Source of the DNA: an uncultured Bacteroides sp.
GTDB lineage: Bacteria > Bacteroidota > Bacteroidia > Bacteroidales > Bacteroidaceae
Length of the DNA: 5,673 nucleotides
Assembly (NCBI GenBank): GCA_900557355.1
Contig: USSR01000466.1
Location: 1-5,673, forward strand
Direction: 5' to 3'
Position 1 is the first letter of the stretch. Every line of letters begins with the position of its first letter. The notes beneath the pieces were generated by a model that searched no databases, was not told the DNA's origin, and worked only from the letters and a program-made list of their open reading frames with translations. The position numbers and the translations under genes were made by a program. Of the stretch, positions 1-5,673 are shown one piece after another.

Positions 1-953
1 TGAAGAAAAATAATAATATGTTGATTGATGCCCAGTATCCGGGTGTGTTGGGAGACAATGCTCCTACAATGAATCTAGGGAAGTTTGAGGCCAAAGGTTG
101 GGAAGGAAACATTACATGGTCGGATAAAATCGGACCAGTTCAATATCATATTGGTGGAACTATAACTTATACCACTAATAAATTGATTGATTTGGGTGCA
201 ACTTCTGTTTTGAAATCAGGTTTTGTAGATAAGCAACAGGGATATCCTTTGAATTCTTATTTTGGTTTACGCTATATTGGAAAGATTCAGACACAGGAAG
301 AATTGGAAAAATATAAATATTATTATTTGGATGGAAATGGGATAGGAATGCAGGATAATATTCGTTTAGGTGATAATATGTTTGAGGACGTAAATGGCGA
401 TGGTGTTTTGGATCAAAATGATTATGTATATTTGGGAACAGATGATCCGAAATTGTCTTATTCATTTAATGTTGGATTAGAATGGAAAGGCTTTGATTTT
501 TCAGCTATTTTCCAAGGAGTCGGTCGCAGAACTGTTTATCGTGGTGGTGAAGGTAACGAAACTTGGCGAGTACCTATGAGTGCCATTTATTTGAATACAA
601 CTACTCAATCTATTGGCAACACATGGAGTCCTGAAAACAGGAATGCTTATTATCCTACCTATACCAGTGTAGGATCTATTAACAATTATAATTACCAATG
701 TTCTTCCTGGTCAGTAGAGAATGGGTCTTATCTTCGATTGAAGAACCTGACTTTGGGATATACCTTACCTGTTTCGTGGTTGGCAAAAACAAATGTGATA
801 AGTAAGTTACGTATTTACTTTACCGGAGCAGATCTTTGGGAGCATAGTAAATTAAAAGACGGATGGGACCCGGAGGCTTCACGCAAAACCAAAGATCTGG
901 GACGTTATCCTTTTAACAGAACTTTTACTGTGGGTGTTAATGCAACTTTTTAA
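1..953 (+). CDS. SusC/RagA-family TonB-dependent outer membrane transporter, C-terminal part (5' end outside window)
   Basis: This is the last 316 codons of a TonB-dependent beta-barrel transporter that imports oligosaccharides across the outer membrane with a SusD partner. The frame is open to the left edge: codons at 3-17 read KKNNN before the ATG at 18, so that ATG is internal. The run KKNNNMLIDAQYPGVLG followed by NAPTMN and KGWE is the typical SusC barrel segment 'll..p.p...G...p..N.G...nkGwE'. A DVNGDGVLDQND loop (387-422) resembles an EF-hand/dockerin calcium loop and is common in SusC proteins. The C-terminus, RTFTVGVNATF, is an amphipathic last strand ending in Phe, as expected for insertion by the BAM machinery. 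SusC homologues are usually about 1000 residues, so roughly two thirds (plug, TonB box, any N-terminal extension) lies upstream. The SusD gene begins 10 bases after the stop. The family call is firm; the substrate cannot be read from this fragment. Confidence 0.95.
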   Translation, partial: KKNNNMLIDAQYPGVLGDNAPTMNLGKFEAKGWEGNITWSDKIGPVQYHIGGTITYTTNKLIDLGATSVLKSGFVDKQQGYPLNSYFGLRYIGKIQTQEELEKYKYYYLDGNGIGMQDNIRLGDNMFEDVNGDGVLDQNDYVYLGTDDPKLSYSFNVGLEWKGFDFSAIFQGVGRRTVYRGGEGNETWRVPMSAIYLNTTTQSIGNTWSPENRNAYYPTYTSVGSINNYNYQCSSWSVENGSYLRLKNLTLGYTLPVSWLAKTNVISKLRIYFTGADLWEHSKLKDGWDPEASRKTKDLGRYPFNRTFTVGVNATF

Positions 954-963
954 ATAGAATATT

Positions 964-2700
964 ATGAAACGATCAAAAATAACATTTTTCCTTGCTATAG
1001 TGTTAGGAATAACTTTGCACTCTTGTCTGGACATGGAACCTCAAGATCAGTTGGGGGGTAAAAACATGTGGACTTCAGTCAATGATTATAAACAGTTTGC
1101 CAATACTTTTTATAGTTGGACACGTGACTTCTCTTCTGTTGTATATGATGGAACACATAGTGATAAGCGTTCGGACTTGATTACTTACCAGAGCTATAAT
1201 GAATTTAGCCGCGGAATAAACTCGATCCCTTCTTCAGATGCTAACTATACGGATAATTATAAACATATTCGTCGTACAAACTTATTGATAGAAAATGCTG
1301 AAACTTATTCCAAACCGGAAGATATAAAACAATATTTAGGGGAAGCTTATTTTTTCCGTGCATATAGTTATTTTGACTTACTTCAATTGTGTGGTGATGT
1401 TATTATAACGAAGAAACCGTTGGATATTACAGATCCGGAGATGAAGGTAAAACGGAACGACCGTAGTGAAGTGGTTGATCTTATTATTGATGATCTCGGA
1501 CATGCTATTGACAACTTGCCGGCTTTTAAAGAACTTAGTACTGAAGAAGAGGGACGTATTTCTAAAGAAGGTGCGCAGGCTTTCCTTTCCAGAGTTGCTC
1601 TTTATGAAGGAACATGGCAGAAATCACGTAATAATAATCAGAATACGGAACGTACCAAGAATTTACTGGATATAGCTGCCAAAGCAGCCCGAACGGTGAT
1701 GGATGCTAAATATGGATATAGTTTCCGCTTATTTGGAACAGATAGTGAAACAAAAGTATTGGGTGACAGCGCACAGAAGTATATGTTTATTTTGGAGAAT
1801 GAGAAATCTAATCCGGCTGGCATCAAGAAATCTGCTAATCATGAATATATTTTTGCTCGTCGCCATGACCAGATTTTAGCTTCAATCGGAAAGAATATAA
1901 CTCAAGAGTGTCTGGCAAATGTACAATGGATTACTCGTAAGTTTGCCAATCTTTATCTATGTGACGACGGATTGCCCATCGATAAATCAGATCGTTTTCA
2001 GAAATATGATGAGAAAGTTTCTGAATTTCTGAACCGTGACAATCGTATGCGTTATACTTTACTAAAGCCGGGAACTCGTTATTGGGGAAATAAGTTCGGA
2101 CGGACTTCTTGGCAATGGGATGAGGTAGATCTGAAGACCTCAAAGCTATATGATCCTGCGTCCGGTACTTGTTATGGTAATCAAAAATGGAGCGCTGAAC
2201 GTGTTGTTCCGGATACACAAGAAGGATATGACTTCCCACTTATCCGTTATGCTGAAGTTTTGCTGAATTATGCAGAGGCAGTGTATGAAAGGGATGATAA
2301 GATAGAAAATGAAGACTTGAATATATCTTTGAACCAGGTTCGTCAGCGCGTGAATGCCAGTATGCCGGCTTTGACCAAAGAATTTGCGCAGACCCACGGA
2401 CTGGATATGAGGACAGAAATACGTAGAGAACGTACTGTTGAGCTGTTTAACGAAGGTTTTCGTATTGATGACTTAAAGCGTTGGAAAACTGCAGAAAATG
2501 AGATGCCGCAAGCAATGTTAGGTATTAAATGGAAAGGTACTCAATATGAGTCATGGAATACGCCATTCAGTTTGAATGATGATGGATGTATTGTTGTAGA
2601 AACAGGTCGCCAGTGGGCAGATAAGAACTATTTGTATCCATTGCCTTCCGATCAGTTACAGTTGAATCCGAATTTGGGACAGAATCCCGGTTGGAAATAA
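964..2700 (+). CDS. SusD/RagB-family nutrient-uptake outer membrane lipoprotein
   Basis: A 578-residue surface lipoprotein that acts as the glycan-binding lid of the upstream SusC transporter. The start is supported by a signal peptide beginning MKRSK, a hydrophobic stretch, and a lipobox LHSC with the acylated Cys at residue 21. The next residues (LDMEP) are the usual SusD N-terminus and carry acidic residues compatible with surface export. Family landmarks in order are: the TPR-like helices with GEAYFFRAYSYFDLLQLCGDV (about 126-146); the helix ISKEGAQAFLSRVALYEGTW (199-218); YDFPLIRYAEVLLNYAEA (422-439); the block IRRERTVELFNEGFRIDDLKRW (486-507); and the C-terminal YLYPLPSDQLQLNPNLGQNPGW. 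These correspond to the SusD-like N-terminal domain and the SusD_RagB C-terminal domain. Length is within the normal 500-650 range and no disruption is seen. Ligand specificity is not evident, though the lyase two genes downstream suggests a uronate-containing glycan. Confidence 0.97.
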   Translation: MKRSKITFFLAIVLGITLHSCLDMEPQDQLGGKNMWTSVNDYKQFANTFYSWTRDFSSVVYDGTHSDKRSDLITYQSYNEFSRGINSIPSSDANYTDNYKHIRRTNLLIENAETYSKPEDIKQYLGEAYFFRAYSYFDLLQLCGDVIITKKPLDITDPEMKVKRNDRSEVVDLIIDDLGHAIDNLPAFKELSTEEEGRISKEGAQAFLSRVALYEGTWQKSRNNNQNTERTKNLLDIAAKAARTVMDAKYGYSFRLFGTDSETKVLGDSAQKYMFILENEKSNPAGIKKSANHEYIFARRHDQILASIGKNITQECLANVQWITRKFANLYLCDDGLPIDKSDRFQKYDEKVSEFLNRDNRMRYTLLKPGTRYWGNKFGRTSWQWDEVDLKTSKLYDPASGTCYGNQKWSAERVVPDTQEGYDFPLIRYAEVLLNYAEAVYERDDKIENEDLNISLNQVRQRVNASMPALTKEFAQTHGLDMRTEIRRERTVELFNEGFRIDDLKRWKTAENEMPQAMLGIKWKGTQYESWNTPFSLNDDGCIVVETGRQWADKNYLYPLPSDQLQLNPNLGQNPGWK

Positions 2701-2729
2701 CGGAGTATGAATAAAAACAGAGAATCAAT

Positions 2730-4205
2730 ATGAAATATATAACTTTTTTATCAGCGAAATGTGTATCGGTGAGCCTTGCTATATTAGGCTTGCTATTGTC
2801 GGCAATTGCATGTGACGATAAAGAATATGGTGATGCGATGAGTGAAGGGCAATTGATGAATGATATTGAGATGAATATAGAATCATCCATAGCGTTAGCT
2901 GTAGGAATGGATATACAGGTTATTTGCAAATCTGTTCCGGAGAATGTTACTTATCCGGAGTTGTCTTGGAAATCATCAGATGAGAATATAGTATCTGTGT
3001 CACAAGAAGGTAAAATTACTGCAAAAGCAGTAGGAAAGGCAAAAGTGAATATATCCCAGAAAGCGGCCTTTGAAACACTTAAAACGATAGATGTGGAAGT
3101 AAAACCGGTAGCTACTGCGATTGAGATGGATGACTTTGAACTGTTTGAAGGCACGACTAAAAAAGCCTCTGTAAAAATTACACCTTCTAACGGATATAAT
3201 GTCTTTCATTGGAAAAGTAGCAATGAGGAAATAGTAAAGGTGGATGCAGATGGTACTGTGACTGGAATTATCCCGGGAGAAGCTGTTGTTACAGCTATTG
3301 CCACTGATGGAACTTCTTTGACAGTTTCTGCTAAAGTGACTGTTCGGAAGGTAATCCCGGTAGAATCAATACAATTAGATCCGGTTGATGACATAATGAT
3401 TGGACAGACTGTTGTTATTGGCTGTCATTTAGTTCCTGAAGAGGCCACTTCCGGTTTGTTAAGTTGGGTAAGTAGTGATGAAAAAGTGGCTGTTGTGGAT
3501 GCCGATGGTGCTGTAACGGGAGTGGGTTATGGAACTGTGACGATTACCGCAACCGATCCTATGTCAAATATTTCGGCTACCACTAGTGTTACTGTAGGAG
3601 CCTTATTGGATTATCAGTTCCAATCTACTTTGAAACCATGTGATTTAAAACCTAATCAAGGTGGTACGGTTACATTTGATAATGGATATGCTCATATCAT
3701 AATGAAAGGTCCTGACGGTAATGGAAATTGGCGCCAAGATATTAATATAGTTAATGATGCATATCAAAAGAAACTGGAGTATGCTCCTCAAACTTATAAA
3801 TATTTAGCTATTAAATTAAGGAGACCGCAACAAAGTGCAACTGCGAATGCAGGTGTGTTGAAGTTTGATATAGGAGATGGAGTGACTGCAGGTAATTATT
3901 GCAATTCAGCAGATTACTATGTGTTTGATAAAGAAACTCTCACCATCGTAAAAAAAGGTACAGGAGTAGAAAAATATGGTGAGCCTAATATCTATGTATA
4001 TGATATGTCTGTAGATAATGCTATAAAAGGAAGTAGCCCAATATTAACCAATGAGGTCGGTGTTGCTACTATGACATTGTTATCTTTGTGGATTGCTGAT
4101 GTTAAAGAAGCCGCAATCGATAAAACGTATGATATGTATTGGATAAAAACCTTCAAAACATTAGAAGATTTGAAAGCTTACATAGAAAAAGAAAATAACA
4201 AATAA
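2730..4205 (+). CDS. Lipoprotein with three BIG2 Ig-like domains and a C-terminal putative glycan-binding domain (SusE/F-position surface protein)
   Basis: A 491-residue predicted surface lipoprotein; its function is inferred from position and architecture. The signal peptide ends in lipobox SAIAC with Cys at residue 28, followed directly by DDKE, an acidic stretch of the kind that sends Bacteroides lipoproteins to the cell surface. Three BIG2-like modules follow at about 46-125, 127-206 and 209-289. Each has a W-x-SS-(D/N)-E motif (W80, W161, W246) and a dG.(i/v)t(a/g)...G...v strand pattern. The remainder, about 292-485, is a beta-rich region with many aromatic residues that ends in YDMYWIKTFKTLEDLKAYI. 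It resembles the C-terminal domains of Bacteroides Ig-like proteins annotated as DUF4979, but I recall that only by pattern. No catalytic motif is visible. The gene lies between susD and a polysaccharide lyase, the usual place for a surface glycan-binding protein, with the Ig modules as a spacer. The upstream gap is 29 bases and the lyase gene starts 9 bases after the stop. Confidence 0.85.
   Translation: MKYITFLSAKCVSVSLAILGLLLSAIACDDKEYGDAMSEGQLMNDIEMNIESSIALAVGMDIQVICKSVPENVTYPELSWKSSDENIVSVSQEGKITAKAVGKAKVNISQKAAFETLKTIDVEVKPVATAIEMDDFELFEGTTKKASVKITPSNGYNVFHWKSSNEEIVKVDADGTVTGIIPGEAVVTAIATDGTSLTVSAKVTVRKVIPVESIQLDPVDDIMIGQTVVIGCHLVPEEATSGLLSWVSSDEKVAVVDADGAVTGVGYGTVTITATDPMSNISATTSVTVGALLDYQFQSTLKPCDLKPNQGGTVTFDNGYAHIIMKGPDGNGNWRQDINIVNDAYQKKLEYAPQTYKYLAIKLRRPQQSATANAGVLKFDIGDGVTAGNYCNSADYYVFDKETLTIVKKGTGVEKYGEPNIYVYDMSVDNAIKGSSPILTNEVGVATMTLLSLWIADVKEAAIDKTYDMYWIKTFKTLEDLKAYIEKENNK
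2865..3599 (+). repeat. Three tandem BIG2-type Ig-like domain repeats inside the surface lipoprotein gene
   Basis: The encoded modules are about 80-85 residues long. The conserved Trp codons are spaced 81 and then 85 residues apart. Repeats 2 and 3 are the closest pair: VDADGTVTG (from 3240) and VDADGAVTG (from 3495) are exactly 255 bases apart. Repeat 1 is more diverged, with SQEGKITAK at the equivalent place. The DNA copies differ at many synonymous sites, so this is an old duplication rather than a recent tandem expansion. Module edges are approximate. Confidence 0.8.
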
Positions 4206-4214
4206 ATCTGAAGT

Positions 4215-5591
4215 ATGAAAACGAAATATATAAATGTGTTATTTAGTTTTGTTATAGCATCTTTTATGATGTCATGCAGTAGTGAAATTCCTACTGGGGA
4301 CGCAAATAAGTTTAGTGATATGAAAAGTCCGGAGGAGGATATGGTAAAGAGAGATTATTTGCCATTGAACCATCCTTGTATGCTCCATACGCAGGCTGAT
4401 ATTAATAGGGTAAAGAGCAATTTGAACCGATCCCCTTGGGCGGAAGCTTATGCCCAATTGGAAGCAAGCCAATATGCGCAAAGTTCTTATACTGAAAACA
4501 CAAGAGCTTTGCTTGACGGATATTTGAAAAGAATGGATAAGAATAATTGGTCAGGTAAATATTCGGATTATTCAAATTACACAGCATGTATGTATGATGC
4601 TGCGGCTGCTTATCAATTGGCACTTCGTTATCAGTTATCGGGAAATACATCATTTGCGGATGCTGCTGTGAAACTTTTCAATGCATGGGCTACTAATTGT
4701 AAGGGGATATTAAGAATGGAAGGTTATACCAATAATATTCCAGATCCTAATCTATATCTAATTCCTATTCAGGCACATCAGTGGGCAAATGCAGCAGAAT
4801 TACTTAGAGACTATAATGGCTGGGATAGGGATGATTTTGAAAAGTTTAAAACTTGGATGAAAGATACATTTTATAGTGTTTCCGATATGTTTCTTAAAAA
4901 TCATAATGGTGGACAAGGTAATATGCACTATTGGTTAAATTGGGATTTGGCACAGATGACATCTATTCTTTCAATTGGTATTTTATGTGATGATAACGTG
5001 ATGATTAATCAGGCTATTGTATATTTCAAGAATGAAGAAGGAAGATATAAAGAGGCGGGAAATATAAAGAATGCAGTTCCTTATTTGCATCAAGACCCGG
5101 ATTCGGATGAAATACTTGGGCAATGTGAGGAGTCCGGACGTGACCAGGGGCATGCTACTTTATGTGTTTCTTTGATGGGGACATTCTGCCAAATGGCCTA
5201 TAACATTGGTGAGGATTTGTTTGCTTATGATAATTATAGGGCAGTAGCTATGGCAGAATATGTAGGAAAGTATAATCTTATCAAGGATGAGTCTTTTAAC
5301 AAAGGAACATTGGTAGGGGATGATTTCATCTATGATTCTAATTCTTTCCCTTATACTTCTTATTCTAATCCCTCGTATACAAACGCAACCATATCTACAG
5401 AGCAACGTGGCACTAAACGGCCTTCATGGGAATTGTTTTATGGATATTGTAAGGAGAAAGGAATTTCTTCTCTCTATAGCGAAAAATGGGCTGACCAGAT
5501 GCGTCCTGACGGAGGAGGTGGAAACTACGGACCGAACAGTGGAGGATTTGACCAGTTAGGTTTTGGTACGTTGATGCATTATAGAGAATGA
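4215..5591 (+). CDS. Alginate lyase family lipoprotein (candidate polysaccharide lyase)
   Basis: A 458-residue lipoprotein predicted to cleave a uronic-acid-containing polysaccharide by beta-elimination. The signal peptide has lipobox FMMSC with Cys at residue 21, which fixes the start. The residues after it (SSEIPTGD) lack a dense acidic cluster. The mature protein matches the all-alpha alginate lyase superfamily (Pfam Alginate_lyase, PF05426). Landmarks are HPCMLHTQADINRVKS at 53-68, AAYQLALRYQLSGNTSFADA at 131-150, FNAWAT at 155-160, GNMHYWLNWDLAQM at 235-248, the hallmark GQCEESGRDQGH at 302-313, AEYVGKYNL at 347-355, and a C-terminal RPSWELFYGY then GFDQLGFGTLMHY. By analogy with PL5 lyases (Asn/His, Arg and Tyr catalysis), N236, H238, Y239, R309 and H313 are candidates for the active site. 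The family assignment is firm. The CAZy family is not: PL38 (glucuronan/alginate lyases of gut Bacteroides) is a reasonable guess, and other subgroups are possible. It is the last gene of the operon. Confidence 0.88.
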   Translation: MKTKYINVLFSFVIASFMMSCSSEIPTGDANKFSDMKSPEEDMVKRDYLPLNHPCMLHTQADINRVKSNLNRSPWAEAYAQLEASQYAQSSYTENTRALLDGYLKRMDKNNWSGKYSDYSNYTACMYDAAAAYQLALRYQLSGNTSFADAAVKLFNAWATNCKGILRMEGYTNNIPDPNLYLIPIQAHQWANAAELLRDYNGWDRDDFEKFKTWMKDTFYSVSDMFLKNHNGGQGNMHYWLNWDLAQMTSILSIGILCDDNVMINQAIVYFKNEEGRYKEAGNIKNAVPYLHQDPDSDEILGQCEESGRDQGHATLCVSLMGTFCQMAYNIGEDLFAYDNYRAVAMAEYVGKYNLIKDESFNKGTLVGDDFIYDSNSFPYTSYSNPSYTNATISTEQRGTKRPSWELFYGYCKEKGISSLYSEKWADQMRPDGGGGNYGPNSGGFDQLGFGTLMHYRE

Positions 5592-5592
5592 T

Positions 5593-5616
5593 AATATTCA
5601 TTTTTGAATATTTTTT
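5593..5616 (+). terminator. Weak AT-rich hairpin with T-tract directly after the lyase stop codon
   Basis: Positions 5593-5600 (AATATTCA) pair perfectly with 5605-5612 (TGAATATT), giving an 8-bp stem with a TTTT loop. The T-run continues to 5616, so the shape is that of an intrinsic terminator. Only one of the eight pairs is G-C, so on its own it would be weak. It begins one base after the lyase stop codon. Confidence 0.4.
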
Positions 5617-5618
5617 GT

Positions 5619-5648
5619 AAGGGGATTAGGTATTTACCTAATCCCCTT
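5619..5648 (+). terminator. Strong 13-bp hairpin, likely end of the PUL transcript
   Basis: The left arm 5619-5631 (AAGGGGATTAGGT) is perfectly complementary to the right arm 5636-5648 (ACCTAATCCCCTT), with a 4-base ATTT loop. It lies 27 bases past the last stop codon. The sequence after it (CGTATATATAAG) is AT-rich but has no real T-run, so it departs from a textbook intrinsic terminator. It may act together with the preceding AT-rich hairpin, work bidirectionally, or protect the 3' end of the mRNA. Confidence 0.65.
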
Positions 5649-5673
5649 CGTATATATAAGCAAATAGGTTAAG

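Noticed and set aside
18..20. ATG at 18 as the start of a complete 311-codon gene
   Set aside because: The frame is open to the left edge and the encoded sequence is the middle of a SusC barrel, without signal peptide or plug domain. The ATG is an internal Met.
1466..1675. Plus-strand 69-codon open frame inside the SusD gene, and a similar one at 5320-5559 inside the lyase gene
   Set aside because: Both lie within clearly conserved coding sequence in another frame and have no family-like features.
5512..5545. Gly-rich codon run (GGGGNYGPNSGG) as a low-complexity insertion or repeat in the lyase
   Set aside because: It lies just before the conserved GFDQLGFGTLMHY ending of the family, is in frame and short, and looks like an ordinary loop.
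175..5601. Minus-strand open frames of 60-120 codons across all four genes
   Set aside because: They lie antisense to well-supported + strand genes, have no recognisable domains, and their His/Ile/Ser-rich composition is what an AT-rich coding strand gives when read in reverse.
5603..5617. TTTG ... TA-x-TTTTTG resembling Bacteroides promoter elements after the lyase gene
   Set aside because: The two elements are only a few bases apart instead of about 19-20, the TA-to-TTTG spacing is off by one, and the stretch is better explained by the hairpin and its T-tract.
5649..5673. Remaining bases at the right edge as a possible start of a new gene or promoter
   Set aside because: Only 25 bases, AT-rich, with no start codon in a supported context and no recognisable signal.

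Overview
The window looks like the downstream part of a polysaccharide utilization locus (PUL) from a Bacteroidales bacterium, most likely Bacteroides or a close relative. The evidence is an AT-rich sequence carrying the SusC-then-SusD gene pair diagnostic of Bacteroidota, followed by two more genes whose products start with lipoprotein signal peptides. Intergenic gaps are short, and the starts lack a strong Shine-Dalgarno sequence, as is usual in this phylum. The species cannot be named from the sequence alone.

Layout, all on the + strand. (1) Positions 1-953 hold the C-terminal third of a SusC/RagA-type TonB-dependent transporter; the gene begins upstream of the window. (2) Positions 964-2700 hold a complete SusD/RagB-family glycan-binding lipoprotein. 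(3) Positions 2730-4205 hold a lipoprotein with three tandem bacterial Ig-like (BIG2-type) domains and a C-terminal domain of about 200 residues. It sits where SusE/SusF or surface glycan-binding proteins normally sit. (4) Positions 4215-5591 hold a lipoprotein of the alginate lyase superfamily (Pfam Alginate_lyase type fold), probably a polysaccharide lyase acting on a uronic-acid-containing glycan. (5) Positions 5592-5673 are non-coding and hold two consecutive hairpins: a weak AT-rich one followed by T's, then a perfect 13-bp GC-containing one. They most likely end the operon.

The gaps of 10, 29 and 9 bases, the shared strand, and the absence of a recognisable Bacteroides promoter between genes point to one transcript. 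The inferred division of labour is as follows. The BIG2 lipoprotein and SusD homologue capture a polyuronate or uronate-containing glycan at the cell surface. The lyase cuts it by beta-elimination. The SusC homologue imports the unsaturated oligosaccharides through the outer membrane. The regulator (hybrid two-component system, SusR or anti-sigma/ECF pair) and the remaining enzymes are not in the window.

Nothing in the window is clearly a new kind of system. The least explained part is the C-terminal domain of the BIG2 protein, and the exact substrate of the lyase is open.
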